Shown here piece by piece: positions 26,133-35,238 of a stretch of 64,000 nt of DNA. How positions within the stretch are numbered: position 1 is the first letter of the stretch; each line of letters starts with the position of its first letter. The stretch lies in assembly GCA_019634165.1 (NCBI GenBank), contig JAHQVT010000012.1, forward strand, positions 419,342-483,341, read 5' to 3'. Made by a program: the position numbers and the translations under genes. This stretch comes from Rhodospirillales bacterium (GTDB lineage Bacteria > Pseudomonadota > Alphaproteobacteria > Rhodospirillales > Thalassospiraceae). The notes beneath the pieces are model-generated. The model was not told the DNA's origin and ran no database searches. It saw only the letters and a list, made by a program, of their open reading frames with translations.

Positions 26133-26534
26133 GATTCTGGCCCTTTGTGGTTTCCAGCCTGAGTGGTTTCCAGCCTTTATGATTACCAGTCTGGGTGATT
26201 GTCATTCTGGTGCTTGAGGCACGCTGGAAAATGTGCCCGTCAGAAGTGATGGGTTTTTTCGCTTTAGGTCCTTCCCCATATATGCCCTACAATGGTTTGC
26301 GCACGGCAGTTGCCCGGGATGTGTGGGCGATTGCGCAGGTGCGGTACAACGGGTTGATTTATTGTGCAGTGCCGCGTTGAGAATTATGCAATGCAGCCCT
26401 TCGGCAGAGGGTTCACTGAATGCTTCAATCGTGGGGAAAACTCCTTTAGTCTAGGTGTCCCACTAAAGTAAATTATCAGGATTTAACCATTTTATGGTTA
26501 ATTTATGTAAATACCTGAAATTAAAGGTATTATA
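26133..26534. other. Intergenic region upstream of maeB, 402 bases
   Basis: The 5' part contains the 14-mer GTGGTTTCCAGCCT twice (26147-26160 and 26163-26176, the first starting just inside the base count of the terminator flank). The last 80 bases are AT-rich, unlike their surroundings, and contain two inverted repeats listed separately. No gene is supported here. Confidence 0.5.
26483..26501. promoter_or_regulatory. Perfect 8-3-8 palindrome upstream of maeB
   Basis: TTAACCAT, three T residues, then ATGGTTAA. It lies 34-52 bases before the maeB start, where an operator would be expected. A second shorter inverted repeat, AATACCT/AGGTATT (26510-26531), includes the maeB ribosome binding site. 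Confidence 0.45.
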
Positions 26535-28826
26535 ATGGCAAATAGAAATGACAAGCTGCGCGAAGCAGCTTTGGATTATCACCGGTATCCCACCCCGGGG
26601 AAATTGGCGGTAACCGCGACCACGACCCTTGCAAACCAGCGTGACCTTGCACTGGCTTATTCGCCGGGCGTCGCGTTTGCGTGCGAAGAAATCGTCAAAG
26701 ACCCAGAAACCGCAGCAGATTATACCGCGCGTGCCAATTTGGTTGGTGTGATTTCCAACGGCACGGCTGTTCTTGGCCTTGGCCCGATTGGCCCGCTGGC
26801 GTCCAAGCCGGTGATGGAAGGCAAGGCGGTTCTGTTTAAGAAATTCGCCAATATTGACGTTTTCGATCTTGAAGTTGATGAAACCGACCCGCAGAAATTT
26901 ATTGATATTGTTGCCGCACTGGAGCCGACTTTTGGGGGTGTTAACCTAGAAGACATTAAGGCACCGGAATGCTTCATCATCGAGAAGGCTTTGCGCGAAC
27001 GCTGCAACATCCCGATTTTCCATGATGACCAGCATGGCACAGCCATTTGCGTTGCCGCTGCCGTCCTGAACGGTTTGCGTGTTACCGGCAAAGATATCAA
27101 CAAGGTCCGCCTTGTGACATCGGGTGCCGGTGCGGCGGCATTGGCATGTTTGAACCTTTTGGTGTCCATGGGGCTGCCCAAACACAACATCACGGTCACG
27201 GATCGTTTTGGTGTGGTCTATAAGGGCCGCAAGGAAGAAATGGATCCGTGGAAAGACGGATATGCCATTGAAACCAACGCGCGCACCCTAAGTGATGTGA
27301 TCGAAGGGGCTGATATTTTCCTGGGTCTTTCCGCACCAAACGTGATGGGCGAGGAAGAGCTTCGCAAGATGGGCGAAGGCCCGATCATTATGGCGTTGGC
27401 AAATCCGACCCCGGAAGTTTCGCCGGAACTGGTCAAGGAAATCCGCCCGGATGCGGTTATGGCAACCGGACGGACGGATTATCCCAATCAGGTCAATAAC
27501 GTTCTGTGTTTCCCGTTCCTGTTCCGCGGGGCACTTGATGTTGGTGCGACCGAGATTAACGAGGAAATGAAAATCGCGGCCGTGAAGGCAATTGCCGATC
27601 TGGCAACGGCGGAAGTTTCCGACGTGGTTGCGACTGCCTATGGCGGAGAGGAGCTTAAATTCGGGCCGGAATATTTGATTCCGAAACCGTTTGATCCGCG
27701 ATTGATGCTTGAAATCCCGCCCCGTGTGGCCAAGGCTGCAATGGATAGCGGTGTTGCAAAACGCCCGATTGAGGATTTTGAAGCGTATCGTCAGCAGTTG
27801 GAAGGTTTTGTCTTCCGCTCAGGGCTTGTGATGAAGCCGGTCTTTGATATGGCACGCGCGCACAAAAAACGTGTGGTTTATCCAGAAGGCGAATCGCGTC
27901 GCGTTCTTCAGGCCTGTCAGGTGCTTGTTGATGACGGCATTTGCCATCCGGTCCTGATTGGGCGTCGTGAAGTGATCCTTGAACGGATTGCGGAGCTTAG
28001 CCTGCGAATCATACCCGACGAGCATGTCGAAATTCACGACCCCGATGACAATCCGCATTTCGAACAGGATTGGCAGGACTTCCACAACATCATGGGCCGT
28101 CGTGGGATTAACCCGGAATATGCCCGATCCATCGTGCGCACCCGTCCGACCGTGATCGCAGCCTTGATGCTGCGTCGTGGTGAGGTTGATGCGATGCTGT
28201 GCGGCTGTCAGGGCGGTTTCCTGCGTCATCTGCGCTATGTCCGTAATCTTGTGGGCCTGCGCAAAGGTGTCAGCGACTTCTCGACCGTCAATATGATGAT
28301 CATGAAGCAAGGGACGTTCTTCCTGACCGATACTTATGTGTCGGTTGATCCGACACCTGAGCATGTGGCCGAGACGACCATCATGGCCGCAGACGTGGTC
28401 AAGCGGTTTGGGATTACGCCAAAGGCTGCTTTGATTTCGCATTCGAATTTTGGCAGTCACGAAAACAAATCGGCCTGCAAAATGCGCGATGCACTTCAAC
28501 TGATCAGAACGCAAGCACCTGATCTTGAGGTTGAAGGTGAAATGCATGCGGACGCGGCAATTTCGCAACCAATCCGCGATCGTATCTTCCCGCATTCGAT
28601 GCTGAGCGGTTCGGCAAATCTTTTAGTGATGCCGACCCTTGACGCAGCCAACATCTCTTACAATCTGGTCAAGATGCTAGGGGATGGTTTGCCGGTTGGT
28701 CCTATTCTGGTTGGGGCTGCAAAATCAGCCCACGTGGTTAGCCCATCGATTACTGTTCGTGGCATCGTCAACATGACGGCAATGGCCGTTGTTGATGCCG
28801 TTACGCGCAGTCAGGAAGACCAGTAA
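26535..28826 (+). CDS. maeB: NADP-dependent malic enzyme with phosphotransacetylase-like domain
   Basis: A 763-residue two-domain protein. The N-terminal malic enzyme (to about 430) has LAYSPGVA, IFHDDQHGTA and the nucleotide-binding stretch VTSGAGAAALACLNLL. The C-terminal half (about 440-763) matches phosphate acetyltransferase but is thought to be regulatory in this family, binding acetyl-CoA. The enzyme decarboxylates malate to pyruvate and yields NADPH. Length and layout fit MaeB. AAAGG lies seven bases before the ATG, and that site can pair within an inverted repeat, so translation may be modulated. It is monocistronic with a very strong terminator. Confidence 0.95.
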   Translation: MANRNDKLREAALDYHRYPTPGKLAVTATTTLANQRDLALAYSPGVAFACEEIVKDPETAADYTARANLVGVISNGTAVLGLGPIGPLASKPVMEGKAVLFKKFANIDVFDLEVDETDPQKFIDIVAALEPTFGGVNLEDIKAPECFIIEKALRERCNIPIFHDDQHGTAICVAAAVLNGLRVTGKDINKVRLVTSGAGAAALACLNLLVSMGLPKHNITVTDRFGVVYKGRKEEMDPWKDGYAIETNARTLSDVIEGADIFLGLSAPNVMGEEELRKMGEGPIIMALANPTPEVSPELVKEIRPDAVMATGRTDYPNQVNNVLCFPFLFRGALDVGATEINEEMKIAAVKAIADLATAEVSDVVATAYGGEELKFGPEYLIPKPFDPRLMLEIPPRVAKAAMDSGVAKRPIEDFEAYRQQLEGFVFRSGLVMKPVFDMARAHKKRVVYPEGESRRVLQACQVLVDDGICHPVLIGRREVILERIAELSLRIIPDEHVEIHDPDDNPHFEQDWQDFHNIMGRRGINPEYARSIVRTRPTVIAALMLRRGEVDAMLCGCQGGFLRHLRYVRNLVGLRKGVSDFSTVNMMIMKQGTFFLTDTYVSVDPTPEHVAETTIMAADVVKRFGITPKAALISHSNFGSHENKSACKMRDALQLIRTQAPDLEVEGEMHADAAISQPIRDRIFPHSMLSGSANLLVMPTLDAANISYNLVKMLGDGLPVGPILVGAAKSAHVVSPSITVRGIVNMTAMAVVDAVTRSQEDQ

Positions 28827-28878
28827 ACACGATCTGTTATCGCGCCCTTGACCAAGGGCATGCGATAGCGCAGAAACA

Positions 28879-28934
28879 GCCGTGTCGGGAAATTGATCAT
28901 TCAATTGATCGGTAATTTCCCGACACGGCATTTT
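28879..28934 (+). terminator. Long-stem terminator after maeB
   Basis: A 16-base perfect stem at 28879-28894 and 28914-28929, with a second inner stem around GATCA, followed by ATTTTAA. Confidence 0.85.
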
Positions 28935-28995
28935 AATATGGTTTGGCAATTTGGTGCAGAACGCGAACAGCGGCACCTCATTCAGGGAGGGGCAT

Positions 28996-30399
28996 ATGAC
29001 AGGTCAAGTCGACGAACTGGACCGTCCGGCAGAAACATCCATCGGTGATGATTATGTCGATCTCACACCTGAATACGCGCGCGAAGTCTTCGATGCCTTG
29101 GTTGAGGACGATGTTTCGACGGCATCTGAATTGCTGTCTGAACTTCACTTTGCCGATATTGCCGTTTTGCTTGGTTGGGCGAGTTCCAATCAGCGTCAGC
29201 AGCTTGTTGAACTTATTCGTCCGGACTTTGATCCGGAATTCCTGACCGAACTTGATGACGATCTTCGCGAAGAAGTTATCGGGCTTTTGGGGACGGCTGT
29301 GGTGGCCGAAGCCATCACCGAACTGGATTCCGATGACGTTGTCGAAGTCATTGAAGATTTCGACGAAGCCGAACAGCGCGAACTTCTTGGCGCGCTTTCA
29401 GACATTGATCGTGCGCGGGTAGAAGAAGCACTGTCTTACCCGGAATATACCGCCGGTCGTATCATGCAGCGCGAGCTGGTGGCGATCCCCGATTATTGGT
29501 CGGTTGGTCAAACCATTGATTTCCTGCGTTCGGCGAAAAATCTACCGGATGATTTTTATGACATCATTGTCGTTGATCCGCGCTATAGCCCGGTTGGCAT
29601 TGTGCCGCTGTCGCGTGTGATCCGCACCAACCGCCCGGTTTTGGTGCGCGATGTCATGGAATCCGATGAAATGCGTACGGTCGTTGTGACCGAAGAACAA
29701 GAAAACGTCGCCCATATCTTCCGACAGCGCGATTTGATTTCCGCGCCGGTTGTCGATGATACCGGCCGTCTTGTCGGTGTGATTACCGTCGATGACGTCG
29801 TTGACGTTATTGATGAAGAATATGAAGAAGACATGATGCGCCTTGCCGGTGTTGGCGAGGAAGATGACCTATCAAGCGCAATCCTTGATACGACCCGATC
29901 ACGGTTTACATGGTTGTTGGTTAATCTTGGTACCGCAATTATGGCATCCCTTGTGATCGGCCTGTTCGAAGGAACGATCGAACAATTGGTTGCGCTTGCT
30001 GTTTTGATGCCGATTGTCGCATCGATGGGGGGCAATGCCGGCACACAGACCCTGACCGTTGCTGTACGTGCGATTGCAACGCGCGAACTGACCAGTACGA
30101 ACGCAATGCGTGTTGTTCGTAAAGAGGTTGTCGTATGTGGCTTGAACGGATTGGCTTTTGCGGTTTTGGCCGGGGGTGTCACATGGTTTTGGTTCGATGA
30201 CCCGATGTTAGGTGGCGTGATTGGTGTGGCGATGGTCATTAACTTGCTGTTTGCAGGGTTCTTTGGCGCGCTGATCCCGCTTGGCCTTGAACGGGCGGGG
30301 ATTGACCCGGCGGTGTCATCGGCGGTCTTCCTGACCACGATTACCGATGTTGTTGGCTTCTTTGCCTTCCTTGGGTTGGCGGCGGTTTTCCTGCTTTAA
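28996..30399 (+). CDS. mgtE: Magnesium transporter MgtE
   Basis: A 467-residue protein with all three MgtE parts: an acidic helical N domain (about 35-135), two CBS domains (about 140-265, including GRIMQRELVAIPDYWSVGQTIDFL and DLISAPVVDDTGRLVGVITVDDVVDVIDEE), a connecting helix and five membrane helices with the pore signature PIVASMGGNAGTQTLTVAVRAIA. It is a dimeric Mg2+ channel gated by Mg2+ binding between the N and CBS domains. The ATG at 28996 follows GGGAGG by six bases; the frame is open 15 codons earlier. No M-box riboswitch is visible upstream. Confidence 0.95.
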   Translation: MTGQVDELDRPAETSIGDDYVDLTPEYAREVFDALVEDDVSTASELLSELHFADIAVLLGWASSNQRQQLVELIRPDFDPEFLTELDDDLREEVIGLLGTAVVAEAITELDSDDVVEVIEDFDEAEQRELLGALSDIDRARVEEALSYPEYTAGRIMQRELVAIPDYWSVGQTIDFLRSAKNLPDDFYDIIVVDPRYSPVGIVPLSRVIRTNRPVLVRDVMESDEMRTVVVTEEQENVAHIFRQRDLISAPVVDDTGRLVGVITVDDVVDVIDEEYEEDMMRLAGVGEEDDLSSAILDTTRSRFTWLLVNLGTAIMASLVIGLFEGTIEQLVALAVLMPIVASMGGNAGTQTLTVAVRAIATRELTSTNAMRVVRKEVVVCGLNGLAFAVLAGGVTWFWFDDPMLGGVIGVAMVINLLFAGFFGALIPLGLERAGIDPAVSSAVFLTTITDVVGFFAFLGLAAVFLL

Positions 30400-30489
30400 T
30401 CAACACATAAAAACCGACGATGTGGGCTTCTTTCTATGCAGCTTGATTGGTTATTGGAACCACCTAGCAGATCGTCTTTTAGTGAACGT

Positions 30490-30525
30490 AAAAAGTCCCG
30501 CACCGGGAACGGGCGGGGCTTTTTT
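30490..30525 (+). terminator. Rho-independent terminator after mgtE
   Basis: A stem of AAAAAGTCCCGC with GCGGGGCTTTTT (one wobble pair) followed by further T residues, about 90 bases after the mgtE stop. Confidence 0.85.
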
Positions 30526-30574
30526 ATCGTATCTGTTATCAAGCGAAATTCGAAAATAAGATCACAGCGTTAGA

Positions 30575-33199
30575 TCAACCAGAATGTTCATCCTGTGTGG
30601 GAGATCGAGATGCTGTTTTACGGTCTGCTGTGCTTTGGCGGAGCAAAAGTTCAAACGTGTCGATCGCATCGCGCGGCTGTGACAACAGGAACCCTTGCAT
30701 TTCATCGCAATCAGCGGCCTTAAGCGCGGCCAGTTGTTCTTCGGTTTCAACGCCGACGGCAACGACTTTTCGGTTCAGGCTTTTACACAGCCGAATAGCA
30801 GGTTGAAGAATGCTGTTTTCAGGTTGTTCATCAAGGGCAACGTTAAACAATGACTTTGACAGCTTGATGCGTTGAACCGGGAAACGTTTCAAATAACGCA
30901 GCGATGTATTGCCTGCCGCAAAGTGATCAAGGGTCAGGCCAATACCGGCTTCGGCAAAGCGATAGAATTGTCCAAGGGCGCGTTCAGGTTCGCGCATGGC
31001 AATGTCTTCTGACACCTCGATCTCGATCATGGTTGGTTCAATTTCATGTTCCGTGGTCAGATCAATGATGTTTTTGATCAGATCAGCTTGAATGAACTGG
31101 CGGCTTGAAACGTTCAGCGCGATTGGAACCGGGACATATCCCTGACTGCGCCAGTCGCCAAGCTGTTTGCAAACAGTTTCAATAATCCAGTGACCAAGCG
31201 GCGATAGAAGGCCGGTACGATCCGCAACAGCAATGAAGTCGGGCGGCAGGCGGCGTTTGCCACTATCATCAATCCAGCGCAGCAGGGCTTCGAACCCGGT
31301 CAGGGTTCGGTCTGATGTGCGGTAACGTGGCTGATATTCCAAAACAAAGCGTTTCTCATCCACCGCACGGCGCAATTGCGTTTCCATCGACAGACGGGCA
31401 TGCATCACGTTGTTCATTGTTTCGACAAAGAAGCAATAAGACGATTCCGCCGATTTCTGAGCGCGATACATCGCAGCATCGGCATTGGCCAACAATTGTG
31501 ACGGGGCGCGCGCATCATTGGGATAAAGGGCGACCCCAACACTTACATGCAGGCGGATTTCTTCGTTTGTGGTGGTTTGAATTGGCTGAGACATTGCCTC
31601 GACCACGCGCTCGGCAACCAATGCGGCACCTTCGGCCTCGGAAAGGTCGGTTGCGATGATTGCAAACATATCGCCGGAAAAACGCGCACAGGTGTCTTTT
31701 TCTCGAACCGTCGCCCGCAAGCGTCCTGAAATGGTGCGAAGGGTTTCATCCCCGACATCCGCGCCAAATCGATCATTGATCGCCCGGAAGTTATCAATAT
31801 CGACAACAAGTACCGACAGCAGCTTTTCATAGCGCTTTGCATGTGCAACCGCTTGGTTAAGGCGGTCTTCAAACAGGGCATGGTTCGGAAGGCCGGTCAG
31901 CGGATCATGGGTTGCCAGATAGCGCAGGCGATTGACCGAAGCGTTGGCCGCCGGGTTGTGATGCAGGGTAATATCAACGCAATCGGGATTGGTTGGCGAC
32001 GGCTTCATCGACAAATTACAGACGACGTGAACGCCTTCGGCACTGCGTACAATCCATTCACGGCGCAGTTCTTCGTCTCCGCGATTGATCGCAAGTAACA
32101 TCTTTTCTTGTGATCGACGTGACGCACCGCCGTCAGACTGAAATTCCGGTGCCAGATTATAAAACCGGATAAATCCATAGTCTTCTTCGCGCAGGTCAAA
32201 GAATTCCGCCGTTTCAGGCGACATGGATTTTAAATGGCCATCAAGCTTGGTGATGGATAGCGCCAAATCATTAATGTCGTCACCGACATTGATGTGATGC
32301 AGTGACCGGCGCGCCGCAGGCCGCTGCCGATTGGTCAGTACAAAGATAAGCGTGGTAAACACGATCGTTGCCATTGCGCCAAACAGCAAGATCAGTTCAG
32401 GGTTAATTGTTTGGCGGGTCGCAAGTTTGGGGTCTGCAATGACATCGACTTGCCATTGACGCCCGACAATTTCCACCGAGGCCGTGCGTTGCAAATCGAG
32501 GGCGTCACCTTCGCCGCGAATTTCAAACAGGACGGTGTCCCCTTCGCGCACGCGGATGGAGTAGTCTTCGATATGTTCGTTATTGATCACAGAGGCGAGC
32601 ATGGAACGGATACGAAACGCGCCGTTAATCACGCCAATGATTTCGCCTTCGCGGCCAAGAACCGGGCTATAGGCAGCAAATCCCCGTCCGCCTTGCAGCA
32701 GTTCCAATGTTGGAGTGATTTGTGTGCGGCGTTGATCGAGCGCAATATCTAGGACTGGTCCCGCAACTGGGTGACGTTTTAAATCGGCCCCCATTGCCGG
32801 CACATTTCCCTTGATCGGGGCGACATACAAAATAATGTAATTTGTCGAAATCCAGTTGATCGCCTGCAGCGCAGGGAAGCGGTTCTGCAGCGGGGTCGCA
32901 ATGGACAGATATTCACGTTCATCTTCGGGCGGGCCGTCTTGCCAATTATCGGCAAAGCTTTCAAGCACGGCAAGATTGCTTGCGACAATCTGTTTGACCT
33001 GCTGCGCAACTGCGTCGGTCGTGATCTGCGCTGCTGAAATCAAGATAGTTCGGCGATTATTCTCGACCGTTTGCCAGATAAAGTAGGTAACAGATGCAAA
33101 GAAAAGAGCTGTCAGAAAACCAGCCGCCAATGCCCGCTTTCTCAGGCGGGATGTTTGCGCAGTTGTGTTGTCGTCAGCTTGTTGGTTCTCTTCTTCCAT
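30575..33199 (-). CDS. Membrane GGDEF-EAL protein with CHASE sensor and degenerate catalytic motifs
   Basis: An 874-residue protein. A helix at 26-46, a periplasmic CHASE-like domain (about 60-265, with NRFPALQAINWIS) and a second helix at about 272-292 form the sensor. A PAS-like region (about 315-415) leads to GGDEF (about 430-590) and EAL (about 600-855) domains. The GGDEF loop reads FSGDMF in place of GGDEF. In the EAL domain EALLRW, the metal asparagine in LNVSSRQF and the glutamine in EMQGFLL are kept, but DDFG is LDHF and the glutamate of AEGVE is a valine (VAVGVET). Neither activity is expected, so it is probably a c-di-GMP receptor or signalling partner. The EAL domain may still bind c-di-GMP. 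Confidence 0.85.
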   Translation of the reverse strand: MEEENQQADDNTTAQTSRLRKRALAAGFLTALFFASVTYFIWQTVENNRRTILISAAQITTDAVAQQVKQIVASNLAVLESFADNWQDGPPEDEREYLSIATPLQNRFPALQAINWISTNYIILYVAPIKGNVPAMGADLKRHPVAGPVLDIALDQRRTQITPTLELLQGGRGFAAYSPVLGREGEIIGVINGAFRIRSMLASVINNEHIEDYSIRVREGDTVLFEIRGEGDALDLQRTASVEIVGRQWQVDVIADPKLATRQTINPELILLFGAMATIVFTTLIFVLTNRQRPAARRSLHHINVGDDINDLALSITKLDGHLKSMSPETAEFFDLREEDYGFIRFYNLAPEFQSDGGASRRSQEKMLLAINRGDEELRREWIVRSAEGVHVVCNLSMKPSPTNPDCVDITLHHNPAANASVNRLRYLATHDPLTGLPNHALFEDRLNQAVAHAKRYEKLLSVLVVDIDNFRAINDRFGADVGDETLRTISGRLRATVREKDTCARFSGDMFAIIATDLSEAEGAALVAERVVEAMSQPIQTTTNEEIRLHVSVGVALYPNDARAPSQLLANADAAMYRAQKSAESSYCFFVETMNNVMHARLSMETQLRRAVDEKRFVLEYQPRYRTSDRTLTGFEALLRWIDDSGKRRLPPDFIAVADRTGLLSPLGHWIIETVCKQLGDWRSQGYVPVPIALNVSSRQFIQADLIKNIIDLTTEHEIEPTMIEIEVSEDIAMREPERALGQFYRFAEAGIGLTLDHFAAGNTSLRYLKRFPVQRIKLSKSLFNVALDEQPENSILQPAIRLCKSLNRKVVAVGVETEEQLAALKAADCDEMQGFLLSQPRDAIDTFELLLRQSTADRKTASRSPTQDEHSG

Positions 33200-33588
33200 G
33201 TCTCCCCCATGCGTGACCCAATATTCTGGTCGCCCATCTTATATTGGCGAAAAATGCGTTGGTCTTATCGTCCATATTTTGCATCATATCGGCGTATGAT
33301 GTCTTGCAAATGCTATCGTGTCACGCAGTCGATAAAGAATAGCAGTATCTTTTATGATGTTATTCTTACACGACTTTAAGTGGTTGGTCGCGTTCATTTG
33401 CGGATTAATTTTCATGCTATGCGATCATGATATGGTGATTGCACAGCATTTAACGTGCAGGATCGGCATATAAATCGTTGTTCGCCCCTGTTCGGAATGC
33501 CTTAACTGGTGTATCTGAGGCGGGCATCTGGCAAATACGCCAATTTGCCAGATAAAGTGTGACGAAGATCACCCCCGAGAGAGAGTTT
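33200..33588. other. Intergenic region, 389 bases
   Basis: This is the divergent upstream region of the GGDEF-EAL gene and the rRNA methyltransferase gene. It is AT-richer than the flanking genes and should hold both promoters. I find no RNA gene, repeat or gene in it. Confidence 0.5.
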
Positions 33589-34977
33589 ATGAAACAGCAT
33601 CACCGCAATCCCCGTGCACGTGGGGGACGCAAGCGTCAACCTTCCCGGCGTGACCCGCTGATTGGTTTTGAAGCACCAGTAACGATCGAACAGATTGGTG
33701 CGCGCGGCGATGGTATTGCACATGTTGCAGCGCCTGATGGCAAGTCTGTGCTGGTGTATGTTGATTGCGTTCTGCCTGGGGACACGGTGAAGGTTGCACT
33801 GCGTCAGAAACGCGGTGATGGCTATGGCGCGGAAGTCATCGAAGAAATTTCCCGTACCGAGGCGTTTAACCCGCCGCGCTGTTCCCATTTCAAGGAATGT
33901 GGTGGCTGTGCGTTACAGCATATGGATGACGGTGCATATCGGAACTGGAAGCGCGATAAGGCCAAGGTCGCCTTGCTGCGTGCCGGACTTGATTCGGATG
34001 CGATAGAAGACCTGCTTGAAGAAGTCGAAGTCTCTCCGCCGGCAAGCCGCCGTCGCGCCGGGTTTTCTGTTCATGTCGGTGCAACAGGTGTGTATGTCGG
34101 TTTTCATGGGCGGTTCAGCCATACGGTTTTGAATGTGCCCGATTGTGCCGTTCTGCGCCCCGAATTGATGACCTTCCGAGAGGCGTTTGTTGGCTTTCTA
34201 AAGTCCTGCCCGGTCGATCACGCACGAGACATCAAGGAAGTGTTTGTCACACTGGCTGATAATGGCCTTGATGTCCTTATTCATGCCAGCAACGATCCTG
34301 ATTTGGATATGCGTCAAGATTTGGCGATTTTTGCCGACGAACAAAACATCGCGCGGTTAAGCTGGAAAGTTGGTGATCGCCCGGATGAACCGGTTGCTGC
34401 CCGCCATGTCCCGCGTGTGAATTTTGAATCTGTTGATGTGCCGATTGCACCGGGTGGTTTTTTGCAAGCAACCCGTGAAGGCGAAGCTGCACTTGTAAAC
34501 GCTGTGAAAGAAGCCCTTGCTGAGATCGCGCCAAAACAGGTCGCCGATTTGTTTTGTGGTGTGGGTAGTTTTACCTTTGCACTGGCCCTTTCGGGGAAAC
34601 GCCGGTCGGTTACGGCTGTTGAAAGTGATCCGCGCGCGGTGGAACTTTTGCAATATGCTGTTGGTCAATCAGGCAGCCCGATCAAAGTCGTTAAACGCGA
34701 TCTGTTTCGCCAGCCGCTGACTGGGGATGAATTGGCGAATTTTGATCTTGTGGTGTTTGACCCGCCACGTGCGGGGGCCTTGGCCCAGTGCGAAGCATTG
34801 GCGCTAGATGGGCCTGAATGGGTTCTGGCTGTTTCGTGCAATCCAGCGACCTTTACCCGTGATATGCGCGTGTTGCGCAATGGCGGGTATGAGATTCAAA
34901 AAGTCGTACCAGTCGATCAGTTCTTATGGTCTTCGCACCTTGAATTGTTTGCCGTTCTGCGCCGAACTCAACAATAA
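33589..34977 (+). CDS. rlmD: 23S rRNA (uracil-C5)-methyltransferase, RlmD/RumA type
   Basis: A 462-residue SAM-dependent RNA methyltransferase. An N-terminal TRAM domain follows a basic tail. The iron-sulfur cysteines lie in CSHFKECGGC with one before them, the SAM motif is LFCGVGSFTFALAL, the NPPY-equivalent motif is VFDPPRAG, and the catalytic cysteine is in SCNPATFTRD. RlmD methylates U1939 of 23S rRNA; members of this family in alphaproteobacteria are not all tested, so the exact uridine is inferred. The ATG at 33589 with GAGAGAG upstream is preferred over a GTG ten codons earlier. Confidence 0.88.
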   Translation: MKQHHRNPRARGGRKRQPSRRDPLIGFEAPVTIEQIGARGDGIAHVAAPDGKSVLVYVDCVLPGDTVKVALRQKRGDGYGAEVIEEISRTEAFNPPRCSHFKECGGCALQHMDDGAYRNWKRDKAKVALLRAGLDSDAIEDLLEEVEVSPPASRRRAGFSVHVGATGVYVGFHGRFSHTVLNVPDCAVLRPELMTFREAFVGFLKSCPVDHARDIKEVFVTLADNGLDVLIHASNDPDLDMRQDLAIFADEQNIARLSWKVGDRPDEPVAARHVPRVNFESVDVPIAPGGFLQATREGEAALVNAVKEALAEIAPKQVADLFCGVGSFTFALALSGKRRSVTAVESDPRAVELLQYAVGQSGSPIKVVKRDLFRQPLTGDELANFDLVVFDPPRAGALAQCEALALDGPEWVLAVSCNPATFTRDMRVLRNGGYEIQKVVPVDQFLWSSHLELFAVLRRTQQ

Positions 34978-35011
34978 ACCCAAGCCGATTCGCGCATAGA
35001 GATTGAACAGA

Positions 35012-35045
35012 GTTTGGTGCCAAACCATCCGATTTGGCACCAAAC
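35012..35045 (+). terminator. Hairpin after the rRNA methyltransferase gene
   Basis: A 13-base perfect stem (35012-35024 and 35033-35045) with an eight-base loop, 35 bases after the stop. The T run is weak, so termination is likely but not certain. A second palindrome, GCGCGATATCGCGC, follows at 35057-35070. Confidence 0.5.
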
Positions 35046-35238
35046 TTGTCACAATCGCGCGATATCGCGCCCCGATTGCGCATTAGGGCTTAATATTTCA
35101 ACTCTGATAATCTATACTATTGGTTGGTATTTCCGCCGGACACCAGGATGGTCAGGTGGATAAAGGTTTTGAGTAATTTCAATTCCTTTGTCCGCGCAGC
35201 ACGTAGTTGCCTCGCCGGCTTGTTTGTGCGGAAAAGCA

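Noticed and set aside
27819..28595. 258-codon minus-strand frame opposite maeB
   Set aside because: Antisense to a well-conserved enzyme, with no start site or recognisable domain.
28827..28995. Mg2+ riboswitch (M-box) upstream of mgtE
   Set aside because: Between the maeB terminator and the mgtE start there is too little sequence and no M-box-like fold.
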